From Halonatronomonas betaini (GTDB taxonomy: Bacteria; Bacillota; Halanaerobiia; Halanaerobiales; Halarsenatibacteraceae), in contig NZ_JADPIE010000003.1 of assembly GCF_015666175.1 (NCBI RefSeq), positions 248,001 through 312,000 on the forward strand: DNA of 64,000 nucleotides, in the 5' to 3' direction. The notes under the pieces were generated by a model that was not told the DNA's origin, searched no databases, and was given only the letters and a program-made list of their open reading frames with translations. Below are positions 47,261 through 55,897 of the stretch, in pieces; positions within the stretch are counted from its first letter, which is position 1; every line of letters begins with the position of its first letter. The translations under genes were made by a program, and so were the position numbers.

Positions 47261-48631
47261 TTATTGAGGAAGCATAACAACAAAATTGCTCCCTTTATCA
47301 CTATCTTCTAAAAAGATATCGCCTCCTAAAGCAGCGACAATCTCTCTGGTAATTGCCAGGCCGAGCCCGGAACCTCCAGTTTCTCTAGATCTTGATCTAT
47401 CAGTTCGATAAAACCTCTCAAAGATCAAATCTTTCTCCTCTTCTGGAATCCCAATTCCAGTATCTTCAACCTCAAGTCTCAGATTATCATCTATAAGGTT
47501 AACTCTCACATCTACCCTGCCACCAGCTTCAGTATATTTAAAAGCATTGGTTATTAAATTATTTAAAATAATTTCAACTGCCTGCCGGTCAAGGCTTATC
47601 CTGTCAAGGCCTGCAAAAACCTCATAGTTATAATTAATTTCCTCATTTTCAGCTTTCTTTACATAGAAATTCAATAACTCATTAAAATATTCATTGCCAT
47701 CAACTGTCTCAATATTTACATCAGTCAATTTCTTTTCAAGTTCAACCAGCTCAGTTAACTGACCGGTTAAGTTAGTAATTCTATCAACCTCTTCATTTAT
47801 ACTCTCAAGGTTTTCTGCATTCAACTCCAAAATCCCATCTTCTAATGCTTCAACTGTGCTCTTTAAATTATGGAGCGGAGTCCTTAACTCATGGCTAAAG
47901 TCAGCAGCAGATTCCCGGCGAATCTTCTCAAGATATTTCAACCTGCCGGCAAGACTTTTTATCGCCAGGCCTAAAGACCTTAACTCGCCAGATAATTTTT
48001 CAGGAACCTCAATCTCATAATTGCCTTCCCCTAACTTGCCAACTTCATCAGCAAGTTTATTTACAGGCATTGCCAGTTTCCTGGATAACCAGAAACTAAT
48101 CAAGCCACCGGCAAAGACCAGTACCATTCCAAGGGGCAGAATAAATCTATTAATTTCATTTCTAAAATTAGCTGTCTGTTCAGCTATTTCAGAATAGATA
48201 GCCGGTTGACCATCCCGTTCTGGCCAGATTAAAACACCAAAATCTCTCTCATTAATAATAATATGATAGCCCTGACTTAAATCTGCCTCTTCAAAGAGTT
48301 GCATCATCCGTCTGCCTCCGCCTGAGCTCATCCTTCTATTATCCATCATATCATGATGGTCCATATGACCATTCCCAGGGTCAGCAATATATTCTAATTG
48401 ATTTATCCTGGCAAATTGCTCAATATGATCATAAACAGCCTCTTCACCTTCATTATCATAAATATCAATCAGTTGCCGCTCAAGCCGATTAATATTTGCA
48501 GCCTCTTCCTGCATCTGATAATCAGAAAAATATCTATCAAGGCCATAATTAAACAGGATCGTAATTGCAGCCAGACCAACAACTAGTAATATAATTATCG
48601 AAATAAATATCCTGAATCGCAAATTATTCAT
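47261..48631 (-). CDS. sensor histidine kinase with Met/His-rich sensor domain
   Basis: 456 residues. Two membrane helices (about 7-28 and 163-184) enclose an extracytoplasmic domain of about 135 residues. Residues 88-110 are rich in Met and His (HMDHHDMMD and RRMM), suggesting metal sensing. Then HAMP, dimerisation domain with His247 in DFSHELRTPLH, and ATPase boxes NNLITNAFKYT, DTGIGIPEEE and GSGLGLAI. It follows its response regulator by two bases. Confidence 0.93.
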   Translation of the reverse strand: MNNLRFRIFISIIILLVVGLAAITILFNYGLDRYFSDYQMQEEAANINRLERQLIDIYDNEGEEAVYDHIEQFARINQLEYIADPGNGHMDHHDMMDNRRMSSGGGRRMMQLFEEADLSQGYHIIINERDFGVLIWPERDGQPAIYSEIAEQTANFRNEINRFILPLGMVLVFAGGLISFWLSRKLAMPVNKLADEVGKLGEGNYEIEVPEKLSGELRSLGLAIKSLAGRLKYLEKIRRESAADFSHELRTPLHNLKSTVEALEDGILELNAENLESINEEVDRITNLTGQLTELVELEKKLTDVNIETVDGNEYFNELLNFYVKKAENEEINYNYEVFAGLDRISLDRQAVEIILNNLITNAFKYTEAGGRVDVRVNLIDDNLRLEVEDTGIGIPEEEKDLIFERFYRTDRSRSRETGGSGLGLAITREIVAALGGDIFLEDSDKGSNFVVMLPQ

Positions 48632-48633
48632 AA

Positions 48634-49326
48634 TTAATCACCCTGACTATCATCAAGCTCAAATCGATAGCCCATCCCATAAACAGTCTCAATCAACTGA
48701 TCCTTTTCCAGTCCCAGCTTCTTTCTTATATTTTTAATATGAACATCAATCGTCCTATCAAAGCCGGCATAATCAAGCCCTAAAGCCCGATTAACCAGTT
48801 GTTCTCTGCTCAAAACCTGACCTCTGTTCTTATAGAACTCATAGAAAATATTAAATTCAGTTCCAGTCAAATCAACATCTTCACCGGCAAGAAAAACTTT
48901 ACCTGCAGCCGGTTTAATCGTAATATCATAGCCAGGCAATTCTATAACTTCACTTTTTAACCTGCCAGTCCGCTTTAAAATCGCCTTAACTCTGGCAATA
49001 AGCTCTCTGGGGCTAAAAGGCTTAACCAAATAATCATCAGCACCCTTTTCAAAACCCTTGACCCGATCATCTTCATCTGATCTGGCAGTCAGCATCAAAA
49101 TTGGCAGATCATAAAAATTTCTGACCTCTTCTGCAATCTCCCAGCCATCAATTCCAGGTAACATTATATCTAATATCAATAAATCAGGCGGATCAGACAA
49201 TACTTTTTCTAAAGCCATATTGCCATCACTTGCAATCTCAACCTCAAAACCAGCATCTTCTAAATACGAAGATACTATCTTTCTAACCTTTTCTTCATCC
49301 TCAACTAAAAGTATTTTCTCTTTCAT
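48634..49326 (-). CDS. OmpR-family response regulator
   Basis: 230 residues. Receiver domain with acidic pair at 10-11, phospho-acceptor Asp53 in ILDIMLPG, Thr/Lys switch (TARS, LVKPFS). The winged-helix DNA-binding domain covers 130-226 (TGTEFNIFYEFYKN, DRTIDVHIKNIRKKL, YGMGYRF). Paired with the Met/His-rich kinase. No metal efflux gene adjoins it to show its target. Confidence 0.95.
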   Translation of the reverse strand: MKEKILLVEDEEKVRKIVSSYLEDAGFEVEIASDGNMALEKVLSDPPDLLILDIMLPGIDGWEIAEEVRNFYDLPILMLTARSDEDDRVKGFEKGADDYLVKPFSPRELIARVKAILKRTGRLKSEVIELPGYDITIKPAAGKVFLAGEDVDLTGTEFNIFYEFYKNRGQVLSREQLVNRALGLDYAGFDRTIDVHIKNIRKKLGLEKDQLIETVYGMGYRFELDDSQGD

Positions 49327-49478
49327 CTTACCTAAATCCTTCCTGACTCCTTATAAATCAATTATTGCTAAATACCACTCTAATTATATCAGATAGTTAT
49401 CTAAAAATAAATAAATTGATTTGCAAAATACATTTAATTAAATTCAGAAAATTCCAAAATAGCTTGCTTTAAGTACAA

Positions 49479-49510
49479 TAAAAAGAGCCAGCCAAAGTCC
49501 TGGCCGACTC
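49479..49510 (-). terminator. intrinsic terminator of the yedE-tusA-DUF3343 operon
   Basis: A 10 bp GC-rich stem (with two G-U pairs), 6-base loop, then TTTTTATT on the minus strand. Confidence 0.8.
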
Positions 49511-49545
49511 TCATAATTATACAAAATATTTTCTGTTTTTAACAG

Positions 49546-49578
49546 GGACCTGGTCCATACCCGACAGTTACCAGGTCC
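49546..49578. other. hairpin GGACCTGGT / ACCAGGTCC with 15-base loop
   Basis: Nine perfect pairs around a 15-base loop. The left arm is itself inside an 11-base palindrome GGACCTGGTCC. No T-run, so not a plain terminator. Confidence 0.5.
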
Positions 49579-49637
49579 TATCTATTAACAAATTTCACAA
49601 AGTCCTATATCTGTATATTATACACTTTTTAAGTATA

Positions 49638-49883
49638 TTATTCACAGGGGATAGCCTCATATCCATTTATATTTTCATAACAACCTTCCAGCTCAATACC
49701 CTCATTTAATAAATTAATCCCGGGACTACCAATCTCATCAAACCTGGCAGCCAGGGCATAGCCACAGGATGAACTGATTTTACGGGGTACCGGCTTTAAC
49801 TGACAGTCAACCCCTTCAGATTTCAGAAATTTTTCAGCTCGCATTGCATCATTAGTTGTTGGAAATGTAAATAATAAATTCAA
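49638..49883 (-). CDS. DUF3343 putative Se/S carrier-like protein
   Basis: 81 residues. The family accompanies selenium-utilisation genes and carries a conserved Cys-Gly motif, seen here as SSSCGYAL, with further Cys in DCQL, GCYEN and the C-terminal CE. A TTG start lies 7 bases from GGGGGG. Directly follows the TusA-like gene. It may accept a persulfide or selenide. Confidence 0.85.
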   Translation of the reverse strand: MNLLFTFPTTNDAMRAEKFLKSEGVDCQLKPVPRKISSSCGYALAARFDEIGSPGINLLNEGIELEGCYENINGYEAIPCE

Positions 49884-49921
49884 AATCTATCCCCCCAATC
49901 TAAACTATTCATAAATCTAAA

Positions 49922-50131
49922 CTATTTAGTTAATAAATGATATTGCTGTCCATCTTCCTGCTCTTTATATTCCAATCCAGCCTTCTTTAAGAATTTGCCA
50001 ACATTTTCTCTAGCAACTTCAGTATCAACAATAATATCTAAATCCTTATCCCCTGCTTCAACAGCCTGCTTAACTAATAATACAGGTTGTGGACAGGAAA
50101 GTCCAGAAGTATCAATTAATTTTTTAGACAT
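49922..50131 (-). CDS. TusA/SirA-like sulfur carrier (YedF-like N-terminal domain)
   Basis: 69 residues, a single TusA domain. The reactive Cys is in GLSCPQPVLLVKQA. TusA domains pass sulfane sulfur, or in YedF proteins probably selenium. The start overlaps the yedE stop by 8 bases. The DsrE-like second half of full YedF is absent; the separate DUF3343 protein may take its place. Confidence 0.9.
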   Translation of the reverse strand: MSKKLIDTSGLSCPQPVLLVKQAVEAGDKDLDIIVDTEVARENVGKFLKKAGLEYKEQEDGQQYHLLTK

Positions 50132-51218
50132 TTGAGCTAGCCTCCCTTCTTCTAGTAGCTATCTCTTTATTATTTTGAGTAATATTAACCCAGGCTAGAA
50201 TAAATAACGCAATTATCAGACCAATAGTTGCAGCTCTTCCATTAAAGCCAACGCCATCAGGACTACCTGCAAGCCCAAAATTATGGGAGATAGCAGCCCC
50301 AAAGACCATGCCAAAAACAGCTATTACTGAATCAATATTTCCTTCACCGGCAAGAATAGTCTGCCTTAAAGGACAACCACCTAACATGATAGCTGTTATA
50401 CCAACAACAAACATCCCAAGAAAATTCCAGAGATAATCAGTATGGGCAACAGCCTGTCCAGTAAATCCAGGGTTGAATTGACCTAAAGCAATATTTGCAC
50501 CAGTGGCAACAACTATAATAGCTATCATCCCTTTAAACAAATCAAAATCCCTTACTAATATAACATCTCTTATTGCACCAGCAGAACAGATCCTGCTCCT
50601 CTGGGCTAGCCCGCCAATTAACAGACCAACCACTAAAGTAATCCAGAGCGGAGCAAACTGAGAACCAGGTCCACTCTCACTTAAAAAGATAAATTCTGGA
50701 TTAATTAATCTCAATAATAATAGGCCAATAGCAACAGCAGGGAATAAATACCCCTTTGTATCCCTTTCAGTGCTGGCCCTTCCTAAAGAGAAGCCTTTTT
50801 TCAAAAATTCAGTTGCCAGATAAACCCCTGCAACAAAGCCAAACAAGCCACTAATAGCTGTCCAATCGCCACCACTTAACCGTAAGACCATTCTCCAGGG
50901 ACAACCTAAAAAGACCAGTGCTCCAATCATCATAGCAGCCCCTAAAAAGAATCTGGTAAATGGTGATGATCCTGATTGTACCTTATATTCTCCTTTAACT
51001 AAATTAGCAATAACAAAGGCTCCTATTATAAAGCCTACAATCTCCAATCTGATATTCTGAACCACTCCAGCCCTATGTAATCCAAGGCCTCCAGCAACAT
51101 CTCGCCAGAAACAGGCCAGGCAAAGACCCATATTAGCCGGGTTCCCCAGCCACATTAATAAAGACCCTGCAAGTCCAATTACAACTCCTGTTAAAATTAT
51201 TACTCTACTCTGTTTCAT
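50124..51218 (-). CDS. yedE: YedE/YeeE family membrane protein, putative selenium or thiosulfate transporter
   Basis: 364 residues and about ten membrane helices in two homologous halves. Conserved cysteines occur in GLCLACFWRD, LGCPWRM, SRICSAGAIRD and GGCPLRQ. The family moves thiosulfate (YeeE) or is linked to selenium (YedE/FdhT); the long form beside DUF3343 favours selenium. First gene of its operon, divergent from the cysteine desulfurase. GGGGGG lies ahead of the ATG. Confidence 0.88.
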   Translation of the reverse strand: MKQSRVIILTGVVIGLAGSLLMWLGNPANMGLCLACFWRDVAGGLGLHRAGVVQNIRLEIVGFIIGAFVIANLVKGEYKVQSGSSPFTRFFLGAAMMIGALVFLGCPWRMVLRLSGGDWTAISGLFGFVAGVYLATEFLKKGFSLGRASTERDTKGYLFPAVAIGLLLLRLINPEFIFLSESGPGSQFAPLWITLVVGLLIGGLAQRSRICSAGAIRDVILVRDFDLFKGMIAIIVVATGANIALGQFNPGFTGQAVAHTDYLWNFLGMFVVGITAIMLGGCPLRQTILAGEGNIDSVIAVFGMVFGAAISHNFGLAGSPDGVGFNGRAATIGLIIALFILAWVNITQNNKEIATRRREASSNV

Positions 51219-51346
51219 ATAATCCCCCCTAAGAATTATGTGAATATTTTATTATAACTTCCTAAATGATTATAACATAAAACAGAAAAACAATAAACAC
51301 TTTTGATATAAAAAATAATCTTTTTTTATATAACTCCCAAAAAAAC

Positions 51347-51376
51347 TTGAAATTACAGCCCGATTAAAGATATAAT
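51347..51376 (+). promoter_or_regulatory. sigma-A promoter of the cysteine desulfurase gene
   Basis: TTGAAA, 18-base spacer and TATAAT, about 60 bases before the GTG start. The rest of the 220-base gap is AT-rich; a TATAAT on the minus strand near 51269-51274 may serve yedE. Confidence 0.65.
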
Positions 51377-51437
51377 TAACATAATAAATTAAAATAATAG
51401 CAAATATAATATTAAGAAATAAAAGGAGAGATAAATT

Positions 51438-52589
51438 GTGGATACAATCTATTTAGATAACTCAGCTACTTCCTACCCCAAGCCGGAGCCAGTTATAGAA
51501 GCTATCTGTCATTTCATGCAACACGTTGGAGCAAATCCTGGCCGGGGAGGCCATTCCAGTTCATTATCTGCCAGCAGATTAATTCTAGAAACAAGGGAAT
51601 TAATCGGAGAGTTCTTCGGCGGAAGATCACCAGAAGAAGTAATTTTAACCCAGAATATAACCCATGCCCTTAACATCGTTATTAAAGGTTATTTAAATAA
51701 AAATGACCATGTTATAACAACAAAATATGAGCATAATTCAGTCTTAAGGCCATTAAATAGATTAAAATCAGAGAAAAATATAAGTTACGATTTTTTACCT
51801 GTTTCAGAAGAAGGAGATTTCGATTTAAACTCCCTGGACAAACTAAAAAGAGATAACACCAGGCTTATAATCATCAATCATGCCTCTAATGTCAGCGGTG
51901 TTATTCTAAATATTAAAAAAGCCATAGACTGGGCAAATTATAATAACATACCTATTATGATAGATACAGCCCAGACAGCTGGCAGTTATAAAATCAACTG
52001 GCAGGAGTTAAATGCCGATTTTATAGGATTTACAGGCCATAAAGGCTTTATGGGCCCTGCTGGAACCGGCGGCCTCATCATCTCTAATAAAATGATAGAA
52101 AAAACTAAACCCTTCATTGAAGGTGGAACTGGCAGCAAATCCGACCTGCTAATCCAGCCAGAACTTTTACCTGATAAATACGAAGCCGGCACCCAGAATA
52201 CTCCTGGAATTGCCGGTCTCAATGCAGCAATCAAATTTATCAAGCAAAAAGGAATTGAATCTATCGATAAAAAAATAAAAGAAAATTACAGGCTGCTCCA
52301 TCAGGGCCTGGCAGAAATCAATGGAATTAATATTGTCGGCCCAAAAAACATTGATAATAAAGTCAGCACAATTTCATTAACATTCGATGAGCATGACCCT
52401 GCAGAAATCGGCTTTACAATCGATAAAAACTATGGAATTATGGCCAGAACAGGCCTGCACTGTGCCCCATTAGCACATAAAAGTCTGGGCACATACCCGG
52501 AAGGCACATTACGCCTAAGCCCGGGATATTTTTCATCCAGGGAAGAAATCGAAAAAACTATTAAGACATTTAAAGATATAGTCTCTTAA
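51438..52589 (+). CDS. cysteine desulfurase family protein
   Basis: 383 residues, a class V PLP aminotransferase. YLDNSATSYPKP at the start, PLP Lys in TGHKGFMGPAGTGG, and catalytic Cys in RTGLHCAPLAHKSLGT identify the stand-alone desulfurase group often tied to selenium. It releases sulfur (or selenium) from cysteine (selenocysteine). GTG start after GGAGAG. Divergent from yedE and close to a LysR gene. Confidence 0.9.
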   Translation: MDTIYLDNSATSYPKPEPVIEAICHFMQHVGANPGRGGHSSSLSASRLILETRELIGEFFGGRSPEEVILTQNITHALNIVIKGYLNKNDHVITTKYEHNSVLRPLNRLKSEKNISYDFLPVSEEGDFDLNSLDKLKRDNTRLIIINHASNVSGVILNIKKAIDWANYNNIPIMIDTAQTAGSYKINWQELNADFIGFTGHKGFMGPAGTGGLIISNKMIEKTKPFIEGGTGSKSDLLIQPELLPDKYEAGTQNTPGIAGLNAAIKFIKQKGIESIDKKIKENYRLLHQGLAEINGINIVGPKNIDNKVSTISLTFDEHDPAEIGFTIDKNYGIMARTGLHCAPLAHKSLGTYPEGTLRLSPGYFSSREEIEKTIKTFKDIVS

Positions 52590-52636
52590 CTATTGATAAA
52601 TCATATACATTACAAGATCTTAAGCAGAGAAAGATC

Positions 52637-53521
52637 TTAACCATTTAAGTAATTATAGAAACTCTTTAAAATCTTTTCTTCCAGCCTCCCCTTTTCATAG
52701 ATCAAATATAAATGGCGGCTAAGATTTAATTCCGGTGTTTCAATTATCTTTATTCTGCCTGATTTTTCCGCCTTACTGGCAGCCATTCTTGAAACAAATG
52801 AAGTTCCTAACCCGGCTTCCACAGCTGATATCACAGCCTCCGTACTGCCAAACTGATAGCTAACCTTAAAATCCTTCAGGGAGTATCCAAGCTCTCTGAA
52901 GGCATCAAGCATAACCTTCCTTGTTCCTGAGCCCTCTTCCCTGATCACCAGATCATTTTTTATAATTTCACTGAGCCCAACTTTATCACTCTCAGCAAGT
53001 GGATGGTTAACTCCAACAATAAATTTCAATTGGTCATCTTCAACAGGTTCAGATAAATATTTATCTGAATTAAGCTTTTTCCCGATGATTATCAAATCAA
53101 CCTTGCCAAGTGTTAAAGCTTCAATCATATCCTGACTATCGCCACTTATTACATCAACTTTAATATTACTATAATCATTTCTAAAATCAGCAAGTCGGCC
53201 AGGCAAAAAATAAACGCCAGGAATAGTACTTGCTCCAACTTTAATTCTACCAGTATCCTTAGTCGAAAGTTGAGAGATCTCTAATTCTGCCTTATCCCAT
53301 CTTCTTAATATCTCCCTTGACTGTCTGTAAAGAATCTTACCGGCGTCAGTTAAATGAATTGTCCCCTTAGATTTATTGATCAACTCAGTCTCAAAATACT
53401 CTTCAAGTGACTTAACCTGCATACTGACTGCAGGTTGAGTCAAATTCATCTCCTCAGCAACCTGAGAGTAACTGCCAATATCACAAAGTTTTATAAAAAT
53501 CTTTAAAGTATTAAGTTTCAT
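52637..53521 (-). CDS. LysR-family transcriptional regulator
   Basis: 294 residues. The N-terminal helix-turn-helix (GSYSQVAEEMNLTQPAVS) is followed by the effector domain (ASTIPGVYFLPG, VIREEGSGTRK). It resembles the CysL/CysB-like group that occurs with selenium genes, so it may control the neighbouring desulfurase and yedE. Its effector is unknown. It converges with the desulfurase gene, ending in a weak AAGATCTT repeat pair. Confidence 0.9.
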   Translation of the reverse strand: MKLNTLKIFIKLCDIGSYSQVAEEMNLTQPAVSMQVKSLEEYFETELINKSKGTIHLTDAGKILYRQSREILRRWDKAELEISQLSTKDTGRIKVGASTIPGVYFLPGRLADFRNDYSNIKVDVISGDSQDMIEALTLGKVDLIIIGKKLNSDKYLSEPVEDDQLKFIVGVNHPLAESDKVGLSEIIKNDLVIREEGSGTRKVMLDAFRELGYSLKDFKVSYQFGSTEAVISAVEAGLGTSFVSRMAASKAEKSGRIKIIETPELNLSRHLYLIYEKGRLEEKILKSFYNYLNG

Positions 53522-53538
53522 AATTTACCCCCTGGACT

Positions 53539-54792
53539 TTATTTTTTGACCTGATCATAATAGTTTTGCCAGTCATTTTCAGGCAGCATAGATCCTCCAG
53601 TTAACCAGACAATATGAATAGCTTCAGCAGCAATATTTTCATAGCCATTAGCTTTTAATAACTTATTGACAGATTTTGGTCCTTTCAAACCAGAAGCAGC
53701 AGAAGGCTCAACTTTTAAATTTTCAAGATCATATAAAAGCGCCATAGAATTTAAAATCTCACTATCATCTAAAATATAGCCTCCAGCAAATAAGTTACCT
53801 GTTGATTCCATCACCAGCGGCGAAGGATTCCTGACAGCAAGCCCATCAGCAACTGTCCTGCCGTCCCCCTTTGTAAAGTTAAACTCATTTGAATTAGAGC
53901 TAAATATTAATTCTCTATCATCATCAATTAATGCTTTACTAACAGCAATTGCCGTTTCAGGCTCAACTACCAGGGGATATACCTTATCACCAAAGATATA
54001 TTTCATGCCATAGGCAATCCCTCCTGGGGCTCCACCAACTCCACAGGGCAGATAAACAAATATCGGCGGAATATTTTCTCCCAGCAGATTAAGGCCCTCT
54101 AATTGTTTTTCAAGATAAAAGGCTGCAGTACTATACCCTAAAAAGAGCAACCTGGAATTCTCATCATCAATAAAAATACTCTTCGGATTTTTTTCTGATT
54201 CTTCCCTTCCGATAGCTATCGCTTTCTCGTAATCACCTTCATACTCAATAACTTCCACACCTTTAGACCTTAAAAGCTTCTTTTTCCATTCTTTAGCATC
54301 ATCTGACATATGCACTCTTACTTTAAAGCCTAAGGCTGAGCCACTAATGCCAATACTTAAAGCCAGATTACCGGTAGAACCAACTTCCAGATAATAATCC
54401 TCAAATAATTCCTGGGCTTTATCACTTAAAAGCCAGTTATAATTTCCTTTAAGAGAAAAGCCATTACCTTCAGCCAGAGCTATAGCATGCTGAAAGACAG
54501 CATAAATTCCTCCTCTTGCTTTAATAGAGCCAGCAATAGGTAATTGATGATCTCCTTTCAAAAAGACTCTATCTGCAAGCTCATCATCTAAATCGTTATA
54601 TAAATTCTCTGCCGGATATAAAGGAGAATCAATCACCCCTCCAGTATGTTTTACTTCAGAAAAGATTTCAGCAATTACCGGGGCCAGCAATGCCCATTCT
54701 GTCTTTGCTGCTTTAATATCTTTAAAATCTATTTGACTCTCGTCCATCTCATTTCTGCCCTTTTTGCTAAGATCTAAAAATAACTCCTCCAT
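53539..54792 (-). CDS. dsdA: D-serine ammonia-lyase
   Basis: 417 residues, a fold type II PLP enzyme that turns D-serine into pyruvate and ammonia. LPIAGSIKARGGIYAV holds the PLP Lys; the phosphate-binding SNxG loop reads STGNLALSIG; VYLPCGVGGAPGG and the C-terminal EPSAASG fit DsdA. ATG after GAGGTG. It lies 17 bases upstream of lysR on the same strand, so the regulator could also control it. Confidence 0.93.
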   Translation of the reverse strand: MEELFLDLSKKGRNEMDESQIDFKDIKAAKTEWALLAPVIAEIFSEVKHTGGVIDSPLYPAENLYNDLDDELADRVFLKGDHQLPIAGSIKARGGIYAVFQHAIALAEGNGFSLKGNYNWLLSDKAQELFEDYYLEVGSTGNLALSIGISGSALGFKVRVHMSDDAKEWKKKLLRSKGVEVIEYEGDYEKAIAIGREESEKNPKSIFIDDENSRLLFLGYSTAAFYLEKQLEGLNLLGENIPPIFVYLPCGVGGAPGGIAYGMKYIFGDKVYPLVVEPETAIAVSKALIDDDRELIFSSNSNEFNFTKGDGRTVADGLAVRNPSPLVMESTGNLFAGGYILDDSEILNSMALLYDLENLKVEPSAASGLKGPKSVNKLLKANGYENIAAEAIHIVWLTGGSMLPENDWQNYYDQVKK

Positions 54793-54816
54793 TATTTCGC
54801 CACCTCTTTATCTCAA

Positions 54817-55305
54817 TTAAGAATTATTAATATCTAATTTATCTATTAAAGCTTCTTTTACAACCTGGGGTACAAACTTATCAATATCCCCTGAAAAACT
54901 GGCAACCTCTTTAACCAGGCTTGATGATAAAAAGATATAACTGGCATCAGTCATTAAAAATACTGTCTCAATCTCATCATTTAACTCTTTATTCATTGCA
55001 GCCATCTGGAATTCGCCTTCAAAATCAGAAACAGCCCTTAAACCTCTAATAACTGCATCTGCCCCCTTCTGACTGGCATAGTCCATAGTCAAACCTGAAA
55101 AAGCCTCTATTTCAAAGTCACCAATTTCTTCAGTTGCTTTTTTTAGAAGCTCTACCCTTTCCTCCATTGAAAAAAGCGGTTCTTTGCTATTATTATTAAA
55201 AACAGCGATAATAACTTCATCAAATATCTTAGAAGCCCGTTCAATTATATTTAAATGACCATAGGTAACAGGATCAAAACTTCCTGGATATATAACCTTT
55301 GACAA
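54817..55305 (-). CDS. coaD: phosphopantetheine adenylyltransferase
   Basis: 162 residues. The fourth step of coenzyme A formation. IYPGSFDPVTYGHL holds the nucleotidyltransferase HxGH-like site; RGLRAVSDFEGEFQMA and FLSSSLVKEVA complete it. TTG start, 9 bases after GAGG. It follows rsmD by 18 bases, a standard pairing. Confidence 0.97.
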   Translation of the reverse strand: MSKVIYPGSFDPVTYGHLNIIERASKIFDEVIIAVFNNNSKEPLFSMEERVELLKKATEEIGDFEIEAFSGLTMDYASQKGADAVIRGLRAVSDFEGEFQMAAMNKELNDEIETVFLMTDASYIFLSSSLVKEVASFSGDIDKFVPQVVKEALIDKLDINNS

Positions 55306-55323
55306 TTAAAATCACCTCAATTT

Positions 55324-55866
55324 TTAACCCTGAAATTCAGCAACTATAATACCTGTTGAACCGTAATCTTTCTCCTTAATAATTAACAGTTCACCTGGAA
55401 TTTCAGGTCTATAATTTTCTCTATATTCAATAATTAGAACAGCTGGATTCTTTAAAAGTTGATAGTCCAGTAATGCAGTTAATGTATCTTTATAATAATT
55501 CTCATCATATGGTGGATCAATAAAAACTAAATCATATTTCTTTGTACTATTTTTTATAAAGCTTTTAACATCCTGGCAAAACAGATTAGTTTTTTCTTCA
55601 ATCCCTAATAAATCAATATTATCTCCAATAATTTTGCAATTCCTGGAGCCAATTTCTACAAAATCAACAGTCCCTGCACCTCTACTGGCTGCTTCAAGTC
55701 CTAAATTACCAAAGCCTGCAAAGAGATCCAGACAGTCTTTTCCCCTGGGAAAATCTAAAAGTATATTAAAAACAGCTTCCTTTACCATATCTTTAGTTGG
55801 TCTCACTTTATCAGTCTGATATGATTTTAATTTCCTGCCTTTAAATTTTCCAGCAATAATCCTCAC
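55324..55866 (-). CDS. rsmD: 16S rRNA (guanine-966-N2)-methyltransferase
   Basis: 180 residues. RIIAGKFKGRKL at the start, the SAM motif DLFAGFGNLGLEA and the catalytic FIDPPYDENYY identify RsmD. I chose the GTG 8 bases after GAGG, which gives the normal MRIIAG start; an earlier GTG overlaps the ribosome site. Lies between recG and coaD. Confidence 0.95.
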   Translation of the reverse strand: MRIIAGKFKGRKLKSYQTDKVRPTKDMVKEAVFNILLDFPRGKDCLDLFAGFGNLGLEAASRGAGTVDFVEIGSRNCKIIGDNIDLLGIEEKTNLFCQDVKSFIKNSTKKYDLVFIDPPYDENYYKDTLTALLDYQLLKNPAVLIIEYRENYRPEIPGELLIIKEKDYGSTGIIVAEFQG

Positions 55867-55897
55867 AATAAACACCTCATAAGCAATATAATAACAA

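Larger units (their letters stand above)
49327..49637. other. intergenic region of about 310 bases with two hairpins
   Basis: From right to left it holds the 3' flank of the DUF3343 gene, a large-loop hairpin (49546-49578), an intrinsic terminator (49479-49510), then an AT-rich stretch ahead of the response regulator. No open frame of note. Confidence 0.6.

Noticed and set aside
49546-49578. Possible tRNA or SECIS element
   Set aside because: Only one stem is present, no acceptor or anticodon arms, and the DUF3343 frame ends at TAA with no in-frame TGA to decode as selenocysteine.
52614-52638. Two copies of AAGATCTT spaced by 9 bases between the desulfurase and lysR genes
   Set aside because: They could pair as a weak stem but lack a T-run and GC content; too short to call a terminator or repeat.
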